Below, in pieces: positions 48,210 through 64,000 of a stretch of DNA of 64,000 nt. The stretch spans positions 9,357,230 to 9,421,229 of the forward strand of contig OZ014414.1 in NCBI GenBank assembly GCA_963965975.1. Reading direction: 5' to 3'. Position 1 is the stretch's first letter; the number at the start of each line of letters is the position of its first letter. The position numbers and the translations under genes are program-made. Below the pieces are notes generated by a model. The model saw nothing but the letters and a program-made list of their open reading frames with translations, was not told where the DNA came from and did no database searches. The stretch comes from Xestospongia bergquistia. Lineage: Eukaryota > Porifera > Demospongiae > Haplosclerida > Petrosiidae.

Positions 48210-50014
48210 ATGGTGACAATGTCTAACATGTTAATCCAGCCAGTAAGAAGACGTGGTGCTTATAGCTGTTATGATAAAGAAAGAGAAAGGGTCTATATGC
48301 TTCATGGCAGTCCAGGGGTGGACACTCGTAAGTATGTGGACATATTTGATATCAATACAAGACAATGGACAAAACATACATGTCCTGTTGATAGTGACAT
48401 ACCTCCAACAGAGGTGGGTGGGGCTTGTGTTCTAGTTCAAGGTCGGTTGTACACATTTGGTGGGTGGTGCCTTGGTGCACACAATGGAGTGTATGAATTG
48501 AACTTAGAGACACATCAATGGCATAAAATTGAGCCTATTAGTAATGCTAACGAACCCTTAATGAAAAATAAACATGGGTTAGTCTCATACAGAGATAAAA
48601 TGTTACTGATTTTTGGAGGCTATGGATACGCTAACCATGGCTCCACCCTTCAGAAGGGAGCACTTTATGTCTCAGAAAATGATATGATGTGGACAAACGA
48701 GATCCACTTGTTTCATCTTGATCAACGAGTTTGGATTGTTCCAGAGACCACTGGTGTTCCGCCAAAACCTTGTGCAGCATTCTCATTTAACCAGATTGAC
48801 CAACATCGAGTATTATTATTTGGTGGACGTCAAAAACCTGAACGAGTCAATGAGATACACATATTAGATATGGATACCTGGGTAAGTTATTATATATATT
48901 ATCATAATATATGTTCTATATTTAGCATTGGAGTGGTCCATTGACACCTACCAATCCAGAAGAACCGTGGCCTACCAAACGATCCTTCCATACTGCCTCC
49001 TGTTTATTTGATCCTGATATTGTTATCTCTTATGAAGATCAGATATGTAAGAGAGAGAGATGGGTCAGATAGTAATGAGAATTATAACTTTGTATCTTTA
49101 TATGTAGCTGTTGCTAAGGAGCTACATTGGTTACCGGATCATGTTCCAGACTTATCTGGCAAGTCAACTGTTGTTACAAATAAATTGCTCAAAGAACAGC
49201 AGTTATTAGTGTTGTGGGGTAATGATAATGATGGAGATCCTGTAAAGGATTCCTGGATACTCCATATAGCTGGAAGTAACTTGAAATGGGAAAAGGTTAA
49301 TAATGGAATATACTGGTACTCTTTTGTTTATATAAGTTGTTCAGGTTCAATTACCAGGTGATTTGAAACCTCGAATTTGGCATATTTGCGAGTGTACATA
49401 CAGTACTAAATCTGAGGAACATTTAGTACTGGTATTTGGTGGAGCTATTGATAATATGTTCAATCGTTTGGACAGTGAAGTGACTGTTGTTGATGATACA
49501 GTGCTGTTAAAATTTGGTATGTACAATCAACATAGTGATTAATTTATTTGAAGATAACAGTAGCATTTGTCTACAATAAGTAATTAAAACATTAGCCTCA
49601 TTCTCAGACTCCCAAAACACAGGAGTATACATAGGAATGAGATTATATACAGGGAACATTACTTGATATTAAATTTTTACTAAACTAGTCTCTGACAATT
49701 AGATGAAAACCTCTCACAGTATGTCCCAAGCCACTAAGACTTACACACACAGCACAGAATACATACAATTTTAATAAATACCATCATACATAGAATTGTC
49801 TCACCTTACCTCATTCATTAATTGTTGTGCTCTTTATATCTTTTCAGGTACAGCTACTTTGTATAGATTATGTCAGTACCAGGTCATAGCACTTTATGAC
49901 AATTTGACTTTATTAAGATCATGTCTTCCAGTACATATTTATGCTCAATTACAGGAACTTAAACAAATTGTAAACCTATGTCCTACCAAACAATGCAATA
50001 TCATAACATCATAA
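48210..50014 (+). CDS. Kelch-repeat protein with C-terminal SOCS/BC-box-like motif (copy 2)
   Basis: Five exons (48210-48881, 48926-49046, 49108-49295, 49345-49516, 49848-50014) in perfect phase give 439 residues, with the exon structure and phases of copy 1. The blades align one to one: GGACVLVQGRLYTFGGWCLG, LLIFGGYGYA, HRVLLFGGRQKPERVNEIH, QQLLVLWGNDNDGDP and LVLVFGGAIDN. The last exon begins TATLYRLCQYQVIALY and ends with SCLPVHIYAQLQEL, again matching the BC box with TL-xxx-C-xxx-V. Introns are 44-331 bp. A recent tandem duplicate of copy 1, diverged mainly in the N-terminus and C-terminal tail. Confidence 0.88.
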
Positions 50015-50150
50015 ATTTATGATGTATATAATACCTAACAAAATATGTAGGGATATATACATATTATATAATTATAATATATATATATAGTATTTAACAT
50101 GTGGTCTAATTAAGCTGCTAATAGTAATATTAAAAATAACAGCTCAGCTA

Positions 50151-51112
50151 CATGGCAGCTACAATGCCATGAAGCTATCAACCACCAATAATAATATATG
50201 GTACTTCCACTTGCTACAATAAAGAGAGAGAAAAAATTTACATGATCCATGGAAGTCCTGAAGGGTTATTGGAAATGCGAACACACAACAGTGTGGATGT
50301 ATTTGACATCAACACAAGATGTTGGACTAAATATTTGTGTACAGATGACAACAAATTAACTCCAACTAATATAGGTGGGCTGTCAGAGATTGACTTTACA
50401 CATTTGCTGGTTGGCATATTGGTGCATATAACAGATTATATGAGCTAGATTTGGGCATATATCATTGGCAGTCTGTTAGCAAGATTATGAACCAATGATG
50501 AAGCATGAACATGGGTTAGTCTCATATGGAGATAACATGTTGCTTATATTTGGAGGTTATGGATGTCCAAAATCTCCCCTTCAAAAAAGAGCACAGTATG
50601 AATTAGTGCTGGTATTTGGTGGAGCTATTGATAATGTACTCGATCTCAGAAAGTGAAATGATTGTCATTAGCGATACATTGTTGTTACAATTTGGTATGT
50701 TGCATATAATTATATATATATGATAATATAGTAGACTGTCAATCTTTATATTCATTCTACACTAAGCAACAGAAAACAGATAGTAATGTTCCCATTCCCA
50801 GATGTCAAGGAAAGGTACCAGCTAATATTGGAATGAGTATTATATTACATTACCAAGAAATAGTAACCCATGATGTTATATTAAATCATTGTTTAGTATT
50901 TGTATGATATATTATCATTATAATTGTGTATCTCGATCTTTGTTGCAGGTGCTTCAAGATTGTACAAATTATGTCACTACCAGCTTATAGCTCAATATCG
51001 TGATTTAAATGTGTTAAGATCATGTCTTCCTGTACATATTTATGCTCAATTGCAGGAACTAAAAAAAGGTTTAGGCCAATGTCTCGCTCAGCAGTGTAAC
51101 ATGACGTTTTAA
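50151..51112 (+). pseudogene. Degenerate Kelch gene (copy 3)
   Basis: Related to copy 2. It keeps an N-terminal part (MIHGSPEGLLEMRTHNSVDV, FDINTRCWTK), a shifted LIFGGYGC blade, the LVLVFGGAIDN blade and the last exon (50949-51112) with SRLYKLCHYQLIAQY and SCLPVHIYAQLQEL. The exons for the middle blades are deleted and frameshifts and stops interrupt the rest, so no full-length product is possible. The last exon stays open, which could reflect youth or residual use. Confidence 0.8.
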
Positions 51113-51463
51113 ACTTTTGGATTAAATTATATAATCAATGATATAATTAACTATTAAATAATTTTTGACGATTTAATAACTATTAACAATTAAGTCTAAA
51201 ATAAACTGCGCATGCGCAATTCAAATTCGCGGTAAATTTGTCTGCTTTTAAAGTTAGAGAGTTCTCATTTATCGTTCTTCATCGAATTGTCATAAATAGA
51301 GTAAGTTTATTAAAGCAATATCTTGTCAACAATATATTTGACTGCATGTGCATTGAAGTATGAATGTGTGTATGTAGAAAATATGCCTGAACAATAACAA
51401 TCACAACAATATAATCATCATAATAATTGTAGCATTTAGCTGGCTCCCTAAATTAACACAAAG

Positions 51464-52228
51464 TTATATTTTCTTTAAACTTATTCTCTTCCTTACTTGT
51501 TCACTAGATTCAATCTTTGAAAGCTGGTAAGAGAAAGAAAGAAAGAGACGGAGAAGTGACATTTACTAACACTAACAGATTGTATTCTACCTGTGTCTTC
51601 AACTGTGCAAGTTCTTCTTCAAGTTGTTGATTTCGCTGTCTCAAATCTTGTATTTCTTGTTTGAGGGAGTCTACATCAACTGGTTCTGGTGGACCACCAT
51701 GTAAGTGTCTCTTAACAAACCTATAATTTATGTAAGTGTAGTTACTATTATAAGTAACAGCAGTGATGTCACTAGTTACTATTAATAGATCCAACCAAAC
51801 ACTGCATAGATGTTATACTCTAATATTTATGGCGTGCTAGTTATTTGCTATGGGGTGTCTCCTATTAATTAGTAATGCTTTAAAAACAGGGATCATACGA
51901 AAAAATTCTTAAATATAAAGAGTGTTGACAAACCAAACATCATATATATTTGAGTCTATGATATCACTTACTCCAAAGCATCAGTGGGTTTATCAGGCTC
52001 TTCATACAAACCTACTAGAACTGAAATGCAAATAATATGATATCTTCAAGGAGTGCTTGGACTACACCTTTAGTGAGTGCATCCATAACACCTGCTTTTT
52101 CCAGATATTTACGGAATTCTTCTTTCTTTGATTCTGTTTGCTATGCAAAGAGAGAGAAGAAAGCATTGATCTGAATTTGGAGTAAATGGAGAAATAAGTC
52201 TCACGTTTCCACCTCTGTTAGACGACAT
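51464..52228 (-). CDS. MYCBP: c-Myc-binding protein (AMY-1)
   Basis: Five exons (52228-52205, 52140-52068, 52020-51972, 51720-51591, 51523-51464) in exact phase give 111 residues (human protein 103). The core EEFRKYLEKAGVMDALTKVL, GLYEEPDKPTDALEFVKRHL matches MYCBP almost residue for residue. A C-terminal coiled coil rich in Gln/Glu (QEIQDLRQRNQQLEEELAQL) follows. MYCBP is a small helical adaptor that binds Myc and AKAPs and is found with ciliary proteins. It is tail-to-tail with the Kelch cluster and head-on to the RSK 3' end. Confidence 0.95.
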
Positions 52229-52665
52229 GATGTATGTGCTTTATTCTTCTATACACCCCTTCAGACAGCTGGATGGTGTTAAGATGTAGGCGTTAATTAG
52301 AGTGGCGCTTTGTCAAATTCTCAATTTTAAAACCAATCAAAATTTAAGTATGACTTCACCAAAAAAATTAAAGCAAATTTGAATGATGGTTGAAACCAAA
52401 ACATAAGAGTGGATGGCAAAAATGATTCAAGCATTTGAAAAATTAACAAAAACAAAATTAAAGAACAACCCTAACATTAAAAATCCGAACAGTTACTTAA
52501 TTAAAACACACCCACTATTAATTTATAATAATATCTTGCTATAATTATATATTACATGTACCATTCAATACTAATAAATAACAGTTAATTAACAAAACAA
52601 TTATAACTAATATTAACCCCAATACAACCTCGTTATGAGAGGTGTGGTCAACAGAAGGGGAGGCA
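52229..52665. other. Intergenic between MYCBP and RSK
   Basis: AT-rich, with the MYCBP promoter and RSK 3' untranslated region. No exon seen. Confidence 0.5.
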
Positions 52666-59886
<7,221 letters not shown>

Positions 59887-61192
59887 TTTATTAATAGCGC
59901 TAGATCGCTTTCTTCTACGCCTGGCTCGAGTTACTGTAGCGTGGAGAAACGGGATGTCAGTGGTGTAAGACAGGAACTGGGGCTAGTCCACCCACAATAG
60001 ATTGGTGCACCCTTACAAAGCCATTTAATTTATTATATTTCATTTTATAATTTCTAAGAAACCTTTATTACATGGGAGCACCAAATATGGGAAGAAAGTT
60101 TTAACTTTGTTCATATAAAAACAAACTTCAGCATATTATGGCTATGAGGGGGTTTATTATTATATAGAGATCATATCCTTACCATACGCCATAACAATAC
60201 CAGTAGCAATGGTAGAGGCCGTCTTTATTTCTTCTACCTACTCTCTTTAACTCAAACTCACTTTACAACTGAATTATTGTGCGTTTCTTATCTATGCATT
60301 GACTGACTCGGCAATATTTGTAGTACGGAAACATAAAACAAGGCAGAGTGCAACTGTTGTCAACTACAATTTCACTAATTCATACAACCACATCACACAA
60401 CTTCATGCATTTAATTCTCAGTAGAGTCTCTGTGTGTGTGGCAGTGCTGTGATTACTTGTAATAACCAATTCTTGCAGCTTATAACTCGTTTCAAACATC
60501 GTGACTTGACAATACAATTTATAATAGGGATACTAGCTAGGATTATATTCTGAAATAACGAAGGATGTTATTTTAAAGACACTTGTTTTAGTCCTATTGT
60601 ATGATACAATAGGACCAATACTTTGCATTCAGGACATCATCAAAAATCCAAGATCTATATTAATTTTATTAGCCAGCCCTTCTCATTAATGTAATTGGAA
60701 GAAAACGGGGGGAAGGTTTGGACTGGCATTATACAACATTATCAATATTTGCAAACCATGCTCGTTCCACAAGGGGAAAATAGAAAGTCATGTATCATTA
60801 TTATTATTATTATTATTAGAATAACAAATAAATAATATTACAGTTAGTAAATATACTCCATTCATTACTCAAAGATACTTATCTACTAAGTATAGTACTG
60901 GCCTATTCATATCTATTGATATCACAATTCATTGAACCAATGTTATATAAACATTATGTTTATTGACAAGCAACACTTACAAGATAGAGTATTAGTTTAT
61001 AATATCCTCTGGAGATTTTATAGTTGAAAACCGCAATAAAAAACGTGGGCGTAATTTACTTAGTTTACGGATGTAAACGGAAACATTATGAAATTTGTAC
61101 AGAAATATAATGCAATTGTGTTAATGAACGAATATGAAGTTCCGTATACTCTATTAATTAAAATTAATATTCCAGCATCTGGAGTGTGAAAA
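59887..61192. other. Divergent intergenic region, RSK and UPRT genes
   Basis: Contains the RSK upstream region and the UPRT promoter. A (TTA)n microsatellite lies at about 60797-60819. No exon recognised in the remaining ~1.2 kb. Confidence 0.5.
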
Positions 61193-62272
61193 ATGATACG
61201 AATGAGTAGTGAAGGGAGCAATAGCAGTCCTGAAGCTAGTCCAACTTTATCTCCTCGAAGTGTCACAAATGCTGCAGCAGCTTCAGATATTATAGATGTC
61301 AAATTATCTCAGGCTATTCTTTCTCTACCCAATCTGAAGATAATGCAATCAAATGACCAAATTAGAGAATTGCAGACTATCATCCGAAACAAGTATGTCA
61401 CGTGATATCACGTGATTATATTGTTTATTTGCTCATATAGGAACACTTCACGTAATGACTTTGTCTTTTATGCTGATCGGCTTGTAAGCCACACCCACAC
61501 TAAATCCACTTACTTGTTTTTATATACAGATACGTTTAGTTGTTGAAGAAGGGTTAAATTGTTTACCTACTTCTGTTTGGTCAGTGACCACACCCACTGG
61601 TTAGCTAAGTAGTAAGGAACATGATGTCATTATGATGTCATAGGTTTACAATATGATGGAGTGAAAATGAGTAAAATGAGCTGTGCCGTGAGTATTGTGA
61701 GAAGTGGTGAGCATTATGGTATTACCGTGGTTATCATCATATGGGTTATTAGGTGAAGCAATGGAAAATGGTCTTCGTGCTTGTTTTCGATCAATTCGTA
61801 TTGGCAAGATCCTTATCAGACGAGACCCAGATACAAAGGAAGCTAGAGTAATGTCACCACATTGTCATATGACCTGTCATGTGATGCATCATGTGACTTC
61901 CTTGTAGGTCTATTATGCTAAATTCCCCCCATCCATTGAAAAAAGAACTATTCTTCTATTGTATCCTGTTTTAGGTTGGTTTGACCATGTTTACTAATTA
62001 CTATATTGTTTCCATAGAAACAGGCGCCACTGTAAAAGCTGCTATTGAAGTTCTCAAAGAACATGGCGTTCAAGAGGATAATATTGTATTTGTGAACCTC
62101 TTTTCATCATACAACGGTAGGCGTGGTTTTTGGACTTAACTGCACGTTCTTGAACTGCTTTTTAGGCACTCAAGTTCTTTTGTCAAAGTTTCCTAACATT
62201 ACTATGCTAACATCTGAAGTGCACGAATTTTGTCCTAATCATTTCGGACAAAAATATTTTGGAGCAGATTAA
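61193..62272 (+). CDS. UPRT: Uracil phosphoribosyltransferase homologue
   Basis: Eight exons (61193-61392, 61441-61483, 61530-61599, 61644-61706, 61753-61847, 61908-61974, 62018-62116, 62166-62272) join in exact phase to 247 residues; introns are as short as 46 bp. After a Ser-rich N-terminus come DQIRELQTIIRNKNTSRNDF, RLVVEEGLNCLP, GEAMENGLRACFRSIRIGKI, VYYAKFPP, LYPVLETGATVKAAIEVL and the C-terminal HFGQKYFGAD. All are shared with animal UPRT. The PRPP-loop region reads YPVLETGAT where microbial enzymes have DPMLATGGT; animal UPRT proteins show the same loss of the acidic residue and are reported to lack activity, so the biochemical role is uncertain. An alternative start (MSSEGSN, 61202) is in frame. 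Convergent with the PXMP2 gene (194 bp). Confidence 0.95.
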
Positions 62273-62466
62273 AAATATGATAATTAAATGATCTGAAATG
62301 AATTAGAAAATTCCTTTATGATTTTATCTCTTATTTTCATCAATCTCAAATGTACTATAGTAAGAACAATAATAATTAACAATAATAACAATTATAAAAT
62401 AATAATAACAATTATAAAATAAAATGAACTCATTCAAAGTTAGTATTACAAGAGGAAAAGACCTAT

Positions 62467-63593
62467 TCATTGTTGTGATGATTCCTGTTCAGCTAACTGC
62501 TTCTGCTTTTTAGCTTTCTGTCCTCCGGCCCAACTGAGGTAAGAGGCCCAACCCAAACTAACTATAAGAACAACATTCAACTGATGAGCCACTGGGACTA
62601 ACTTGAAATTTGTAACCTACACATAATAAAAGCAATACCAATATGTCATGTGATTATCATGTGATTCAAGGTACCTGAACAATGGGCCATAGACAATAGT
62701 TAGCTTTCATAGTTGGAATGATTCTTTCCTTAACATTTTGTAACGCCTGTTCATTAGTTTTACCCTCCAATTTAGGAATACTGCAATGAGTAAATAATAT
62801 ATACATGATGTACATGTACATGATATACATGTACATATATACATGTACATGCATATATGTACATGTATATCATGTACACGATATACATGTACATGATATA
62901 CATGTACATGTATATCATGTACATGTGTATATAAGTACCTAAACAAGTAGATACAATTGATGCTAATAGCCCAATAAGTAAACTGATCAAAAAACATTTT
63001 TGTTAGTGCCATCTTAGTACCAGTGAGTGCCCACTATAATTATAGTGAAAAGGTCCAGAAGAGAGAAAAGAAAAGATGCAGAGAAAGAGTATATTTTATT
63101 ATCACTTTCATGGGTTCTTTACTTACTCTCTTGACAACTAAATATTCAAGAAAATTGAAATGTAAATGAGCTAATGGTCCTAGTATAAATGTACCAAAAA
63201 TGGCCGCTCTACCAGCTCTCTATATAATATGGAGAGAATAAACAATAATTCCATCCCTGATTAGTGAATTGGACACAGCCAGCTTCATCTGGTATGGATA
63301 TGAGGCCAATGTAAATATTAACATACTGGATAGTTGAATTTTCCATCATCTTCTGGTAATATGAACTGAGCAATGACATCTCCCAAACCAAATAAAACTA
63401 CAAAAGACGGAATTTAGCATAGTAGCCATACCCACTTACACCCAGAGGTGATGCTCTTTGTAATCAAAGGTGACTTGTCTAGCTGTTTATTGTACCAAGC
63501 TATGGGACTAAACTTGCGAGATGGCGTTTTAAGTGGTTGGAACAGCTTGCTTGGAGCTCGCAATAGAAAGAACAACCGTCCTCCGAGTGCCAT
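62467..63593 (-). CDS. PXMP2: PXMP2/MPV17-family membrane protein
   Basis: Six exons (63593-63440, 63397-63327, 63219-63127, 63033-62939, 62780-62675, 62616-62467) in exact phase give 222 residues. Family features: a basic N-terminus, SITSGVLFGLGDVIAQ, a first membrane region with GPLAHLHFNFLEYL, a middle segment FFDQFTYWAISINCIY, and the family signature KANYCLWPIVQVTNFKLVPV followed by LGWASYLSW. The C-terminus is Lys/Gln-rich. Members are four-helix channel-like proteins of peroxisomes (PXMP2) or mitochondria (MPV17). The GPL(A/S)H motif favours PXMP2, but the subfamily was not settled. Divergent from SH3BGRL (133 bp). Confidence 0.9.
62795..62935. repeat. Palindromic ATGTACATGTATATC-type repeat in a PXMP2 intron
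   Basis: Tandem variants of ACATGTACATGATATACATGTACAT, each self-complementary. They yield open but meaningless His/Met/Tyr-rich frames. Confidence 0.9.
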
Positions 63594-63726
63594 TTGCTTT
63601 GCAAACTTGATATGTTATTTGAGTAAACAGTTCTAAACTCCGTGTAATTAAGCAATTAATTACAACTGGACGTGGCTGGAAGTTTAAGCTAGACACCCCT
63701 GATTTACTAAGGCAGTCAAGCAAAAG
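63594..63726. promoter_or_regulatory. Bidirectional promoter, PXMP2 and SH3BGRL
   Basis: 133 bp between divergent start codons. Confidence 0.55.
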
Positions 63727-63988
63727 ATGTCTGTTGATTACTATTATTCTAGTGTCTCCGGTGACTTGGAGGTTTGTTAAAATAGACTGAGATTCAAATC
63801 CTTCTATTCACACTATTCAGATAAAGAAAAACCAACAAAAAATTCAAATGGTATTGGATAGCAAAAAAATTCCCTACAATAAACTGGACATTGCAGCTGA
63901 TGAAAATCTGAAGATAAGAATGAGAGACATCATTGGTGACCCTAAGGCACTCCCTCCTCAGCTGTGTAACGGTGACAAATATTGTGGG
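63727..63988 (+). CDS. SH3BGRL: SH3BGRL-family thioredoxin-fold protein (5' part, continues past the window)
   Basis: Exon 1 63727-63771 (MSVDYYYSSVSGDLE) and exon 2 63821-63988 are in phase, with a further donor GGG|GTATGT at 63989. The 71 residues match the start of SH3BGRL proteins: the SSVSGDLEIKKNQQKIQMVL helix (human SSSGSTAIKKKQQDVL), then KLDIAADENLKIRMRD and LPPQLCNGDKYCG (human LPPQIFNESQYRG). These are small glutaredoxin-like proteins without the CXXC redox site, and none is seen here. The 3' half lies outside the window. Confidence 0.92.
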
Positions 63989-64000
63989 GTATGTTAAAAT

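Noticed and set aside
48253-48435. 60-codon frame inside Kelch gene 2
   Set aside because: Out-of-frame shadow of the first exon.
62666-63012. Met/Tyr/His-rich frames on the minus strand
   Set aside because: They read through the ATGTACAT repeat and real splice sites of the PXMP2 gene.

Overview
This is a eukaryotic, AT-rich, gene-dense animal window. Genes are split by many short introns (often 45-300 bp, GT-AG, with two GC-AG cases), start codons of divergent neighbours lie 80-200 bp apart, and the conserved genes look metazoan (RSK kinase, CNOT11, OCRL/INPP5B, DBHS RNA-binding protein, LAS1L, MYCBP, SH3BGRL, UPRT homologue). Compact introns, expanded tyrosine-kinase-like kinases, LRR proteins and lineage-specific secreted cysteine-rich proteins suggest a sponge, most likely a haplosclerid demosponge such as Amphimedon. 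That assignment is inference; no species-diagnostic locus is present.

Layout. 1-12.6 kb is a repeat-rich accessory region: a two-exon LRR protein gene, a broken non-LTR retrotransposon, and a tandem family of secreted, probably GPI-anchored cysteine-rich proteins with two intact copies (5.4-6.2 and 9.1-9.8 kb) and three remnants. Duplicated flanks, a 28-bp minisatellite and a ~1.1 kb fold-back repeat lie among them. 12.6-18.5 kb is sparse, with one unrecognised Ser/Pro-rich protein. 17.3-26 kb is a housekeeping block: DBHS (NONO/SFPQ/PSPC1-type), MIX23, CNOT11 and an unrecognised Pro-rich protein.

26-41 kb holds a tandem duplication of an OCRL/INPP5B-type inositol polyphosphate 5-phosphatase (5-phosphatase, ASH and RhoGAP-like domains). 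The 39-41 kb end of copy B carries the ancestral PH-domain exons. Copy A lacks them and is preceded by a protein-kinase domain that can be joined to it by in-frame splice sites: a candidate kinase-lipid phosphatase fusion gene, which is the most interesting signal in the window.

41.4-45.2 kb is LAS1L. 45.3-51.1 kb is a tandem Kelch cluster (two intact genes, one pseudogene) whose last exon resembles a SOCS/BC box. 51.5-64 kb holds MYCBP, a p90 RSK gene, the UPRT homologue, a PXMP2/MPV17-family gene and the first exons of SH3BGRL.

Exon boundaries were derived by eye from splice signals, reading-frame continuity and remembered family conservation. For MIX23, CNOT11, MYCBP, UPRT, PXMP2 and the two Kelch genes every exon phase closes exactly. 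No tRNA, rRNA or CRISPR array was recognised.
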